Positions 1 through 8,906 of a DNA stretch of 64,000 nucleotides are shown piece by piece. The translations under genes and the position numbers were made by a program. Each line of letters begins with the position of its first letter. Within the stretch, counting starts at the first letter, position 1. The notes below the pieces were generated by a model. That model was not told the origin of the DNA. It was given only the letters and a program-made list of their open reading frames with translations, and did no database searches. The DNA is taken from contig CANLBM010000013.1 in the NCBI GenBank assembly GCA_947488845.1, positions 1-64,000 on the forward strand, written 5' to 3'. Origin of the DNA: an uncultured Sphingomonadaceae bacterium. GTDB taxonomy: Bacteria; Pseudomonadota; Alphaproteobacteria; Sphingomonadales; Sphingomonadaceae.

Positions 1-209
1 ACAGCACCTCCTTCGATGCCGACATTGAATCACAAAAATGCCGCGCTGGGAATCCCTTTAATAGGTCCTGACCCTAGGTGATATATTTCCTTTTTGGGAA
101 GGAATTAAAAATCAACTAAACAGAGGCAATGTAGAGTGGAAAATAAATACTTGACATATACATAATTTGAAATTACTTTTCATAAAAATTCTTACCAAGA
201 TTGCGAAAA

Positions 210-443
210 ATGGATCATGTATTAGTAAAAATATCGAGAATTGAAACAATTGAGAGCACCGAAGTTCAGGGAGAATGTTTGGTAACACTGTTTAACGGTC
301 GGGCGTTCCGTGTTGATACTAGTCCTTCTGAATGCCATAAGAATATTTATCATGCGGAAGCCGATCAGAAAGAAGAAAAAAGTCCAATAAGAGACGGCTT
401 CGTCTATTTAGGTCTTGCAGAATCCTCGCCAAATCCAAAATAG
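210..443 (+). CDS. Hypothetical small protein (77 aa)
   Basis: I do not recognise this protein. It is short, mixed alpha/beta in composition and has no signal peptide or membrane segment. A TTG codon three codons upstream (201) could also start it, but neither start has a clear Shine-Dalgarno sequence. It lies in clearly AT-rich DNA, unlike the GC-richer restriction genes that follow, so it may belong to a different segment of the accessory region. Codon usage looks reasonable and the frame is open over its whole length, but there is no independent evidence that it is expressed. Confidence 0.4.
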   Translation: MDHVLVKISRIETIESTEVQGECLVTLFNGRAFRVDTSPSECHKNIYHAEADQKEEKSPIRDGFVYLGLAESSPNPK

Positions 444-1227
444 ATCACTGGTTTTTTCGTTTTGTCGCCGTGGCATCCAATACCCGCAGCGGCGACATTC
501 GGTTTATCGAGGGAGCGGCCTTGGACCTCATATTCGTTGAAATGACGTTTGCTCAGTAGGGCTATCTGGCCTAACTTTTTGCGACACGAGTCCACGACCA
601 AAATTCCGGTCTGCTACAGCACCAAAAGGAAGCGCAAAGGAGGAACAGACGCGATAAGGCGTACTGCAAGATGTCTGGTGTACTACACCAGCTATCTTGG
701 CAAAGGAGACACTGCGTTCTCCCGTTGCATCCCTCTCGCCATTGGCGCGCATCAGGCATTGAGCCTGTTCCGTGCCATCGGGGAGACTTCGCTCTCCCCA
801 AACCCCATCGATCAAAGGGCGTGCCTGCCCCTTGAGACCCTGCCTCTCCCGAGGGGCCAACCCTGCGCGGATTGGATGAGCGGCAGGGGCTTGGAGACGT
901 GCCTCTCCACCCTGCACCCGAACCATGCAGCAAGCGTTTGGCCGCTTGCATTCACCAGTCAGGGAAGCGCTTGGCTTTCTGCATTGAGACTAACGAAAAG
1001 AGCCGCCAATGCGCGTTCATATGCTAGAGGTGCGTGTGAGCTTGGATTTGGTATGCATTGAACGCGCGCGCAAACAAAGTGGGCTGCTAAAACTTGGACT
1101 TTTGCGGAAGGGGTGGAGGCAAGTAAGTTCAACAAATGCCGACCTTATTGCTTTCAAAAACATGAATTTTATGCTTTCCTATGCAGCTGTCGTGTGGCGG
1201 TAATCAACAATAAAACATGGAGCCACG
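444..1227. other. Hairpin-rich intergenic region upstream of hsdM
   Basis: About 780 bases without a convincing gene. Two weak open frames (549-1061 and 1009-1203, plus strand) have low-complexity, Arg/Ser/Cys-rich translations typical of chance frames. The stretch holds an interrupted palindrome at 668-698 (CTGGTGTA / TACACCAG around one C, flanked by AAGAT / ATCTT), a hairpin at 780-799 (GGGGAGA, six-base loop, TCTCCCC) and a compound hairpin at 883-915 (GCAGGG and GGAGA pairing with TCTCC and CCCTGC). It may hold the hsd promoter, a small RNA, or a processing or transfer site. Confidence 0.5.
668..698. repeat. Interrupted palindrome
   Basis: CTGGTGTA and TACACCAG are perfect inverted arms around a single C (675-691), and outer arms AAGAT / ATCTT extend the symmetry to 668-698. 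It could be an operator for the restriction operon or part of a transfer origin. Its function is unknown. Confidence 0.5.
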
Positions 1228-2769
1228 ATGCTTACTGGTGAAATTCGTAGTCAGGTCGACCAAATTTGGAATGCTTTTTGGTCTGGGGGTGTTTCCAATC
1301 CGCTTTCAGTGATCGAGCAGATTACCTATCTCCTCTTCATCAAGCGTCTTGATGACCTGCACACGCTTGAAGAAAACAAGGCGGCCAACCTAGGCATTCC
1401 GATGGAGCGGCGGATTTTTCCTGACGGGAACGACGATCAGGGCCGTCCCTATTCCGATCTGCGCTGGTCCCGCTTCAAAAACTTCGAAGCCCGCGAGATG
1501 ATGGATGTGGTGGCCGAACGCGTGTTCCCCTTCCTGCGTCAGCTAGGTGAAGAAGGCTCCAGCTATGGCGAGCATATGAAGGATGCGCGCCTAGGTTTCA
1601 GCAACGCGGCATTGCTCGCCAAGACGGTCGACATGCTCGACAAAATCCCGATGGATGATCGCGACACCAAGGGCGATCTCTACGAATACATGCTCGGCAA
1701 GATCGCGAGCGCAGGCACCAATGGCCAGTTTCGCACGCCGCGCCACATCATCCGCCTGATGGTTGAGATGACGCAGCCGACGCCCGAGGACGTTATCTGC
1801 GATCCGGCACTCGGCACGGCGGGCTTTCTGGTCGCGGCAGGCGAGTATCTGCGCGACAACCACCCGCAGCTTTTCCGTGACGAGAAGCTTCGCCATCACT
1901 TCCACAACGGCATGTTCCACGGGTTCGATTTCGACCCCACCATGCTCCGCATCGGCAGCATGAACATGACGCTGCACGGGGTGGACAACCCCGATGTCAG
2001 CTACCGCGACAGTCTGGCTGAAGAGCATGGCAAGGACGCGGGCAAGTACAGTCTGATCCTCGCCAACCCGCCCTTTGCCGGATCGCTCGATTACGATGCG
2101 ACCGCCAAGGACCTCCAGCAGATCGTCAAGACCAAGAAGACCGAGTTGCTGTTCCTCGCCCTGTTCCTGCGCTTGCTTAAGACGGGCGGGCGCGCGGCGG
2201 TGGTTGTGCCGGATGGCGTGCTGTTCGGATCGTCGAAGGCCCACCAGGAATTGCGCAAGCTGCTGGTCGAGAAGCACAAGCTTGAAGGCGTGCTGAAACT
2301 GCCTTCCGGCGTGTTTAAGCCTTATGCGGGCGTGTCGACCGCCGTGCTGTTCTTCACCAAGACCGGCGTGGGCGGGACGGATCATGTCTGGTTCTACGAC
2401 ATGCAGGCCGATGGCTATTCGCTTGACGACAAGCGCAGCGCGCTTTTGCCAGAGGAAAAGCTGGGGCTGCAATTCACCTCGCCGCTTTCGGCAGAAGAGC
2501 ATGCCAAGAACAACCTGCCCGATGTCCTGCTCCGCTGGGGCAAGCGCGACGGTGACGAACGTGAGAACCCGCGCACGGCGCAGAGCTTCACCGTGCCCAA
2601 GGACGAGATCGCCGCGACCGGCACCTATGACCTCTCGCTCAACCGCTACAAGCAGGTCGAGCATGAAGAGGTCACGCACGACAAACCTGCCGACATTATC
2701 AATGAACTACGAACGCTGGAGCAGGAAATCAGCGACGGCCTTGCGAAGCTGGAGGCGATGCTGGGATGA
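1228..2769 (+). CDS. hsdM: Type I restriction-modification DNA methyltransferase subunit HsdM
   Basis: N6-adenine methyltransferase subunit of a type I restriction-modification complex. It methylates the host's recognition sequence in partnership with HsdS. The 513-aa protein has the usual N-terminal helical HsdM domain (about residues 5-140), then the Rossmann-like methylase core with the AdoMet-binding motif DPALGTAGF (192-200) and the catalytic N-P-P-F motif (280-283). Both motifs are intact, so it should be active. The start at 1228 is preceded by a weak purine-rich stretch (AACATGGAGCC). The stop overlaps the hsdS start (ATGA), consistent with translational coupling. Length is typical of the family. 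Confidence 0.96.
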   Translation: MLTGEIRSQVDQIWNAFWSGGVSNPLSVIEQITYLLFIKRLDDLHTLEENKAANLGIPMERRIFPDGNDDQGRPYSDLRWSRFKNFEAREMMDVVAERVFPFLRQLGEEGSSYGEHMKDARLGFSNAALLAKTVDMLDKIPMDDRDTKGDLYEYMLGKIASAGTNGQFRTPRHIIRLMVEMTQPTPEDVICDPALGTAGFLVAAGEYLRDNHPQLFRDEKLRHHFHNGMFHGFDFDPTMLRIGSMNMTLHGVDNPDVSYRDSLAEEHGKDAGKYSLILANPPFAGSLDYDATAKDLQQIVKTKKTELLFLALFLRLLKTGGRAAVVVPDGVLFGSSKAHQELRKLLVEKHKLEGVLKLPSGVFKPYAGVSTAVLFFTKTGVGGTDHVWFYDMQADGYSLDDKRSALLPEEKLGLQFTSPLSAEEHAKNNLPDVLLRWGKRDGDERENPRTAQSFTVPKDEIAATGTYDLSLNRYKQVEHEEVTHDKPADIINELRTLEQEISDGLAKLEAMLG

Positions 2770-3926
2770 GTGCCGCACGCTTCATAAAGATATCGGACTT
2801 TTGCCAAACCGGCAGCGGCACAACGCCATCCCGGCAGAAAGAAGCGCGATACTATGGCGGTAAAATACCATGGGTGAAGTCAGGTGAGCTTCGAGAGGGC
2901 GAAATCACCGTAACCGAAGAGACTGTGACTGAAGAGGCGCTCAAGGAAACTTCTCTAAAACTTGTGCCTTCGGGTGCGCTGTTAGTTGCCATGTATGGGG
3001 CAACCGTTGGCCGTGTGGGACGGCTCGGTATTGAGGCGACGACTAACCAAGCCGTTTGCCACGTGGTTCCAGACCCCGCTCTCGCTGACGAGCGATATAT
3101 GTTTCACGCGCTATGTGCGAAAGCTTCAGAGCTAGTTGCAAAAGGGGTAGGCGGGGCGCAGCCCAACATCAGCCAGGGCACAATCAAAGACACTCAGATT
3201 TACCTTCCCCCGCTCGGCGAGCAGCAGCGGATTGCGGCGATCCTTGATCAGGCGGACGAGCTGCGCCGCAAACGCCAGCGCGCCATCGACCGCCTCAACC
3301 AACTCGGCCAAGCCATCTTCCACGAGATGTTTGGTGATCCCCAGCTGGGGTATGACAATGTGCGACTAGAGGATGTGGCTTCACAGATCGATTACGGATT
3401 GACGGCCTCAGCTAAAGAGGATGGCGACGGCCCGAAGTTTCTCAGAATTACTGACATTCAGGATGGCAAAGTGGATTGGGCCACTGTTCCCCTATGCGAC
3501 GCGACGACAAAGCAAATTGCGGACAATGAGCTCCATGTTGGAGACATCGTGTTCGCGCGCACGGGTGCAACGACAGGGAAGAGCTTCTTGATCGAAAGCT
3601 GTCCCGACAAAGCTGTTTTCGCATCATATCTTATTAGGGTCAGGCCCTCTAAAGCAGTGCGTCCAGAGTACCTATTCGGCTTTTTCCAAACGACACTTTA
3701 TTGGAATCAGATTCAGAGCATGGCTCAAGGGGCGGCGCAGCCCGGTGTCAATTCTACGAAGTTGAAGGAACTGGTGCTGCCGTTACCTCCAATTGAGCTT
3801 CAGAAGAAATTCTGCGACGCATATCGGGAGATCAAAAACCAGTTGGTGCCAATGTATGACGAACTGGCAGCATATGGCCGCCTCTTTTCGTCCCTCCAAC
3901 ATCGCGCCTTCCAAGGAGAGCTGTAG
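2766..3926 (+). CDS. hsdS: Type I restriction-modification specificity subunit HsdS
   Basis: DNA-recognition subunit that sets the target sequence for the HsdM/HsdR complex. The 386-aa protein has the normal two-fold layout: a first target-recognition domain beginning with the family signature G-x-x-P-S-R and then Y-Y-G-G-x-I-P-W (about residues 18-40), a central conserved helix (about 150-190, with EQQRIAAILDQADELRRKRQ), a second recognition domain (about 200-340) and a C-terminal conserved helix. It starts inside the hsdM stop (ATGA) and is followed after two bases by hsdR. The recognition domains are visibly less GC-rich than hsdM and hsdR, as expected for segments exchanged between systems. 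Confidence 0.95.
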   Translation: MSAARFIKISDFCQTGSGTTPSRQKEARYYGGKIPWVKSGELREGEITVTEETVTEEALKETSLKLVPSGALLVAMYGATVGRVGRLGIEATTNQAVCHVVPDPALADERYMFHALCAKASELVAKGVGGAQPNISQGTIKDTQIYLPPLGEQQRIAAILDQADELRRKRQRAIDRLNQLGQAIFHEMFGDPQLGYDNVRLEDVASQIDYGLTASAKEDGDGPKFLRITDIQDGKVDWATVPLCDATTKQIADNELHVGDIVFARTGATTGKSFLIESCPDKAVFASYLIRVRPSKAVRPEYLFGFFQTTLYWNQIQSMAQGAAQPGVNSTKLKELVLPLPPIELQKKFCDAYREIKNQLVPMYDELAAYGRLFSSLQHRAFQGEL

Positions 3927-3928
3927 CC

Positions 3929-6900
3929 ATGTCGCAGTTCGCCTTCCTCCAAGCTGAATTTGCCGAGGTATATGGCCTCGCGAGGAAGTCGGAAACGCTT
4001 GCCCTGTCCGATCCGCGCGGAAGCTGCTTTCATGCCCGCCTCGCGCTCGAAAGTGCGGTCAAGTGGATGTACGACAATGACCGCAGTCTGCGTTCGCCGT
4101 ATGACACAACACTCTCCGCGCTGATCCATGAGGGCACGTTCCGCTCGCTGGTCGGCAACGCGCTTGTCACCAAGGCGCGGATCATCAAGGACCTGGGCAA
4201 TGTCGCGGTGCATGAAACGCGGCCCGTTCCCGAGAAGTCCGCGACCGATAGCCTGAAGCAGCTCTTCGATTTCTGCTACTGGCTGGTGCGCACCTATGCG
4301 CGCGGGGCCAAGCCTGATCCCACCGTGCAGTTCTCCATCGCCGCCCTGCCGCGTGCGGTGCAGGTGGAGGCTTCAACCCTCAAGAAATTGCAGGCCCTCG
4401 CCAAAGAGCGCGAGGAAGCGGCAGCGGCGCTCGCCGAAGAACAAGCGGCGCGCATTAAGAGCGAGGAAGACCGCGCCGCGCTCGATGAGGAGATCAAGCG
4501 GCTTCAGGGGCAGATCGAGGCCATCAAGGCCGAAAACGCCAAGGTCGAAGATACACACGACTATAACGAAGCCGAAACCCGCGACATCTGGATCGACCGC
4601 TTGCTCGCTGAGGCAGGCTGGCCGCTCGATCGGGAGCGTGACCGTGAGCTTCCCGTCACTGGCATGCCGAGCACTTCCGGCGAAGGCTTTGTCGATTATG
4701 TGCTGTGGGGCGATGACGGCAAACCTCTGGCAGTGATCGAAGCCAAACGCACCAAGCGCGATCCACGCGAAGGTCAGCAGCAGGCCAAGCTCTATGCCGA
4801 TTGTCTGGAGCAGCAGTTCGGCGTGCGTCCGCTGATTTACTATACCAACGGCTACAAGCACTGGCTGTGGGATGACGGCGCCTATCCGCCGCGTGAAGTG
4901 CACGGCTTCTACAAGAAGGACGAGCTGGAGCTATGGCGCCAGCGTAAGGCCGCACGTCGTGCGATCGCGACCACAAAGATCGATGAGAACATCGCCGGGC
5001 GTTATTACCAAACCCGCGCCATCCGCCGGATCGGCGAGGCCTTCGAAAAGGACCGCCAGCGCAAGGCTCTGCTGGTCATGGCAACGGGTTCGGGCAAGAC
5101 CCGCACCGTCATCGCATTGGTCGATCAGCTTATGCGCGCCAATTGGTGCAAGCGCGTGCTGTTTCTGGCGGACCGCGTGGCGCTGGTGAAGCAGGCGCAT
5201 AACGCGTTCAAGGCGCATATCCCGACGACGCCGAGCGCGAACCTGATCGAGAAGCACGACGCCAAGAAGAATGACCATAACGGCGCGCGTGTTTGCGTGG
5301 CGACCTACCCCACCATGATGGGGCTGATTGATGAGATGCAGAACGGCCAGAAGCGCTATGGCCCAGGGCATTTTGACCTGATCGTGATCGATGAGGCGCA
5401 CCGCTCTGTTTACCGGAAATACCGCGCGATCTTTGACTATTTCGACAGCCTTCTGGTCGGTCTGACCGCGACGCCCCGAGACGAGATTGACCGCGACACC
5501 TATTCGCTCTTCGAGCTTGAGCGCGGCGTTCCAACCGATAGCTATGATCTTGAAGAGGCAGTGGCTGACGGCTTCCTTGTTCCGCCGACTGTGATGTCGG
5601 TGTCGACCCTGTTTATCCGCCAAGGCATCAAGTACGAAGACCTCACCGATGAGGATAAGGAGAAGTGGGATCTTCTCGAATGGGAAGGCCAGCTTCCGAA
5701 GATCGATATCGATCCGGCTGAACTGAACAAGAAGCTGTTCAACGCGGATACCGTCGACAAGGTGCTAGAGCATCTGATGGTGAATGGCCTCAAGGTTGCC
5801 GAGGGCGACCGGCTAGGCAAGACGATCATCTTTGCGAAGAACCACAAGCACGCGCAGTTCATCGCCGAGCGCTTCGATGCCAATTACCCGCATCTGAAGG
5901 GCTCGTTTGCGCGCGTGATCGACTACTCGGTCGAGTACCCGCAATCTCTGATCGACGACTTCTCGATTGCCGATAAACCGCCGCATATCGCTATATCGGT
6001 CGATATGCTCGATACCGGCATTGATGTGCCCGAGGTGCTCAACCTCGTCTTCTTCAAGGTCGTTCGCTCAAAGACCAAGTTCTGGCAGATGATCGGACGC
6101 GGCACCCGTCTTCGCGAAAACCTGTTCGGCCCCGGCCGCGACAAGTCCGAGTTCCTGATTTTCGACTATTGCCAGAATTTCGAGTTCTTCAACCAGAACC
6201 CGAACTTGAAGGAAGGCAAGCAATCAGCCTCTCTAACCGAGAAGCTTTTCACGACGCGCGTCGAGCTCGCCATGCAGCTGGCAGGCTTGCCCGAGGAAGA
6301 ACGCAGTCAAGGTCTGGCGCAGCTCGATAGCGAAACGCGCGACCGCCTTTTCGACGAGGTGGTGGCCATGAACCTCGACAACTTCCTTGTCCGCGCTAAG
6401 CGCAAGGAAGTCGAAGAATTCCAGCAGCGTGAAGCCTGGAACGAGATCGGCCTGAATGACCGCGAGATGCTGATTGGCGAGATCGCTGGCCTTCCTTCAG
6501 CCTTCGAGGACAACGATATCGCTGCCAAGCAGTTCGACTATATCGTGCTGAAGGGGCAACTCGCCTTGCTGCAAAATGACACGTCGTTTGCGCAGTGTCA
6601 GGAGAAGGTGATCGTTCTCGCATCCAAGCTTGAAGAGCTTGGAAATGTGCCGATGGTCACTGCGCAGATGGATTTGATCCTCGAAGTTCAGACACCCGAT
6701 TATTGGACCGACATCGACGCATGGACGCTGGAGCAAATGCGCCGCCGTTTGCGCGGACTGATGAAGCTGATCGAAGGCGATGAAGCGGTGATCATCTACA
6801 CCGACTTCGAGGATGAGATGGGTGAGGCAACTGCCATTGAGTTGCCCCATGCAGGCATCGGAACAGACAAGCCGCGCTTCCTGATGAAAGTGCGTCATTT

Positions 6901-7333
6901 CTTGAAGGCGCACGCAGACCACATTGCGATCCAGAAGCTCCATCGCAACGAACAGCTTACACCGCAGGACCTGACCGAGCTTGAGCGTATCCTGCGCGCA
7001 GAAACCGAGGCCAGTGACAACGACATTGCTGTCATAACTAGTGAGGGCGGACTAGGTCTCTTTATCCGCTCTCTGATTGGACTTGATCGAGATGCGGCAA
7101 AGGGCGCGTTTGCTGAGGTATTGGCTGGTCAGAACCTGACTGCGAACCAAATCGAGTTCATCAACTTGATCATCGATTATTTGACCGAACGAGGCGCGAT
7201 GGACCCGCGCCGCTTGTATGAGAGTCCGTTCACTGACTTGGATGACCAAGGAATCAGCGGCTTGTTTAAGCAGGCGGACGTGCAACGGATCGTGCGGGTG
7301 CTACAGGATGTACGTGGGAGGGCCGCAGCGTGA
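3929..7333 (+). CDS. hsdR: Type I restriction endonuclease/translocase subunit HsdR
   Basis: ATP-driven DNA translocase and nuclease that cuts unmodified DNA. Domains in the 1134-aa protein: an N-terminal DUF4145-like helical region (about 1-145), a coiled coil (about 148-206, rich in Glu/Ala/Lys), a PD-(D/E)xK nuclease with D256 and E271-A-K273, then a superfamily 2 helicase motor with Walker A ATGSGKT (385-391), DEAH box (488-491) and LTATP (512-516), and a long C-terminal assembly region. All key residues are present. The stop (7331-7333) overlaps the GTG start of the next gene, joining the restriction genes to the ABC-3C genes in one unit. Confidence 0.96.
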   Translation: MSQFAFLQAEFAEVYGLARKSETLALSDPRGSCFHARLALESAVKWMYDNDRSLRSPYDTTLSALIHEGTFRSLVGNALVTKARIIKDLGNVAVHETRPVPEKSATDSLKQLFDFCYWLVRTYARGAKPDPTVQFSIAALPRAVQVEASTLKKLQALAKEREEAAAALAEEQAARIKSEEDRAALDEEIKRLQGQIEAIKAENAKVEDTHDYNEAETRDIWIDRLLAEAGWPLDRERDRELPVTGMPSTSGEGFVDYVLWGDDGKPLAVIEAKRTKRDPREGQQQAKLYADCLEQQFGVRPLIYYTNGYKHWLWDDGAYPPREVHGFYKKDELELWRQRKAARRAIATTKIDENIAGRYYQTRAIRRIGEAFEKDRQRKALLVMATGSGKTRTVIALVDQLMRANWCKRVLFLADRVALVKQAHNAFKAHIPTTPSANLIEKHDAKKNDHNGARVCVATYPTMMGLIDEMQNGQKRYGPGHFDLIVIDEAHRSVYRKYRAIFDYFDSLLVGLTATPRDEIDRDTYSLFELERGVPTDSYDLEEAVADGFLVPPTVMSVSTLFIRQGIKYEDLTDEDKEKWDLLEWEGQLPKIDIDPAELNKKLFNADTVDKVLEHLMVNGLKVAEGDRLGKTIIFAKNHKHAQFIAERFDANYPHLKGSFARVIDYSVEYPQSLIDDFSIADKPPHIAISVDMLDTGIDVPEVLNLVFFKVVRSKTKFWQMIGRGTRLRENLFGPGRDKSEFLIFDYCQNFEFFNQNPNLKEGKQSASLTEKLFTTRVELAMQLAGLPEEERSQGLAQLDSETRDRLFDEVVAMNLDNFLVRAKRKEVEEFQQREAWNEIGLNDREMLIGEIAGLPSAFEDNDIAAKQFDYIVLKGQLALLQNDTSFAQCQEKVIVLASKLEELGNVPMVTAQMDLILEVQTPDYWTDIDAWTLEQMRRRLRGLMKLIEGDEAVIIYTDFEDEMGEATAIELPHAGIGTDKPRFLMKVRHFLKAHADHIAIQKLHRNEQLTPQDLTELERILRAETEASDNDIAVITSEGGLGLFIRSLIGLDRDAAKGAFAEVLAGQNLTANQIEFINLIIDYLTERGAMDPRRLYESPFTDLDDQGISGLFKQADVQRIVRVLQDVRGRAAA

Positions 7334-8424
7334 TTTCCGAAAGCGACCTAATAAAGATTTCCCCCACAGGTACAGCTTCATCCGCGTCCGTGAGTCATAT
7401 CTCAAGTGGCATTCCGATCCCCGCTACTTTGCGCGTTCAGGTATTTTCGCCCGACGATTGGGAAATGTTCACAGAAGAATATGCCTCTTCGCTCGAAGCG
7501 ACTTATTCGAAGGTTCGACGCTTTGGTGGGGCGGGCGACATGGGCATCGACGTCGCGTGCTTTCATACGGATCAGGGCTTTGCGGGCGGGTGGGATAACT
7601 ACCAATGCAAACGATATGACCACGCGCTTCGTCCCGGCGACATTTGGGTCGAAATCGGGAAGATCATCTACTACTCGTTCAGCGGCGAATTTGTCCCGCC
7701 GCATAAGTATTATTTCTGCGCGTCGCGAGGGATTGGCACGACGCTTGAAAGGCTACTGAATGACACCACGAAACTCAAGGCCAAGTGTCGAGAGGCGTGG
7801 CCCGAAAAATGTGAGGGGCGCATTACATCCACGGATACCACCCCGTTGGCGGGTGATCTGCTTGCATATTTCGAAGCATTTGATTTCAGCATTTTTACGT
7901 CCAAATCCGTGCTTGAACTCGTGCAGGGCCACGCGACAACCCAGTTCCACGCAGTTCGATTTGGCGGTGGTTTGCCTCCGCGCCCAATCCACGCTCCCCC
8001 ACCCGATCAGCCACAGCGGCATGAGAGCAGATACATCCGTCAGCTCCTCGATGCCTACGGGGAGCATGCGGGCGCAGAATTCGCCGATCTTACAGTACTG
8101 GGAGCCAATAGTACTCTGACGGGGAATTTTCGGCGCCAACGTGAGCGCTTCTACCATGCAGAAGCGCTGAGAAATTTCGCGCGCGATACCGTACCAGAAG
8201 GAACCTTCGCACAATTACAAGATGAAATCTTTCACGGTGTCATTGATGTATGCGAGTCCAATCATTCGAATGGCTTTGAACGCATGACTGCCGCCGTTTC
8301 GCAGGCAGCTTCAATCGCATCAACTTCCAATCCGCTTTCTCCTGCCACAAACACTCAAGACCGGCAGGGCATCTGCCACCAGCTCGCTAACGACGACCGG
8401 CTCAAATGGGTGGTGAAAAAATGA
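7330..8424 (+). CDS. PD-(D/E)xK nuclease with ABC-3C-type C-terminal domain
   Basis: Likely effector of an ABC-three-component conflict system. About residues 35-200 resemble a Mrr-like restriction endonuclease fold: G-x-G-D-x-G-I-D (68-74, D74 as metal ligand) followed by Y-Q-C-K (Q92-x-K94). A Pro-rich linker (about 215-230) leads to a helical C-terminal domain ending in the motif GICHQLAND, which I associate with the C-terminal domains of ABC-3C proteins. The start is GTG, overlapping the hsdR stop (GTGA). The gene overlaps the next one by ATGA. Known: ABC-3C systems pair such a protein with a middle component and an ABC ATPase. Inferred: nucleolytic immunity. Confidence 0.75.
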   Translation: MISESDLIKISPTGTASSASVSHISSGIPIPATLRVQVFSPDDWEMFTEEYASSLEATYSKVRRFGGAGDMGIDVACFHTDQGFAGGWDNYQCKRYDHALRPGDIWVEIGKIIYYSFSGEFVPPHKYYFCASRGIGTTLERLLNDTTKLKAKCREAWPEKCEGRITSTDTTPLAGDLLAYFEAFDFSIFTSKSVLELVQGHATTQFHAVRFGGGLPPRPIHAPPPDQPQRHESRYIRQLLDAYGEHAGAEFADLTVLGANSTLTGNFRRQRERFYHAEALRNFARDTVPEGTFAQLQDEIFHGVIDVCESNHSNGFERMTAAVSQAASIASTSNPLSPATNTQDRQGICHQLANDDRLKWVVKK

Positions 8425-8903
8425 CTAGCGATTTCAAATCAGAACCGTTCAACAGCCCCCTCGAAACTGGATTGCGCTCGCTGGCAATTTTGGAGGCAGC
8501 GTTTCCTAGTTGCTACGATTTGCAGCGCTTGGTCGAGATGGATTATCTGGTCGTCCATTCTGCCGACGTGGGTGGCCCAGCTAGCCTACATGCACCATTG
8601 CCGCTTCGCGCAGGTGAACTTTTGGTCAGGCGCCAGCTAATCGAACGTGGCTTGCTCTTGATGATGAGCAAAGGCCTTATTGAGCGCCGCGTCACTACTG
8701 ACGGGATTCAGTATGTGGCGGGCGATACTGCCTCACCTTATCTTGCAAGCCTAACTGCCCCGTACACTCTCCAGCTTCGCGAACGTGCGCGTTGGCTGGT
8801 GGACAATTTTGCGGGCTTCTCCACGGAGGAGATTCGAGGATTGATCCACCGCTTTTTCGAGCATTGGACGAGCGAATTTGAAACCGCGAAAGCGATAGGT
8901 TGA
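8421..8903 (+). CDS. ABC-3C system middle component (160 aa)
   Basis: Small, mostly helical protein lying between the nuclease-domain gene and the ATPase gene, the usual position of the middle component of ABC-three-component systems. It opens with a short FNSPLE-type segment and has regions (HSADVGGPASLH, then RAGELLVRRQLIERGL) that I recall from one middle-component subfamily, although no search was run. It may contain a winged-helix-like fold. The start at 8421 forms an ATGA overlap with the upstream stop; an in-frame ATG at 8406 is possible but less natural. Three bases separate it from the ATPase gene. Its role is probably to link ATPase and effector. Confidence 0.7.
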   Translation: MTSDFKSEPFNSPLETGLRSLAILEAAFPSCYDLQRLVEMDYLVVHSADVGGPASLHAPLPLRAGELLVRRQLIERGLLLMMSKGLIERRVTTDGIQYVAGDTASPYLASLTAPYTLQLRERARWLVDNFAGFSTEEIRGLIHRFFEHWTSEFETAKAIG

Positions 8904-8906
8904 CCC

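Noticed and set aside
780..915. Calling the hairpin cluster a transfer origin
   Set aside because: No nic-site consensus can be recognised and the mob genes are 13 kb away in the linear map; left as an open possibility only.
549..1061. 170-aa open frame upstream of hsdM
   Set aside because: Arg/Ser/Cys-rich, low-complexity translation, opposite-strand frames equally long, no ribosome-binding site; the stretch is better explained as structured non-coding DNA.
1009..1203. 64-aa open frame just before hsdM
   Set aside because: No ribosome-binding site and no protein-like pattern; probably chance.
1591..2679. 362-aa minus-strand frame inside hsdM
   Set aside because: Exact antisense shadow of hsdM with Arg/His/Ala-rich composition; hsdM has all methylase motifs.
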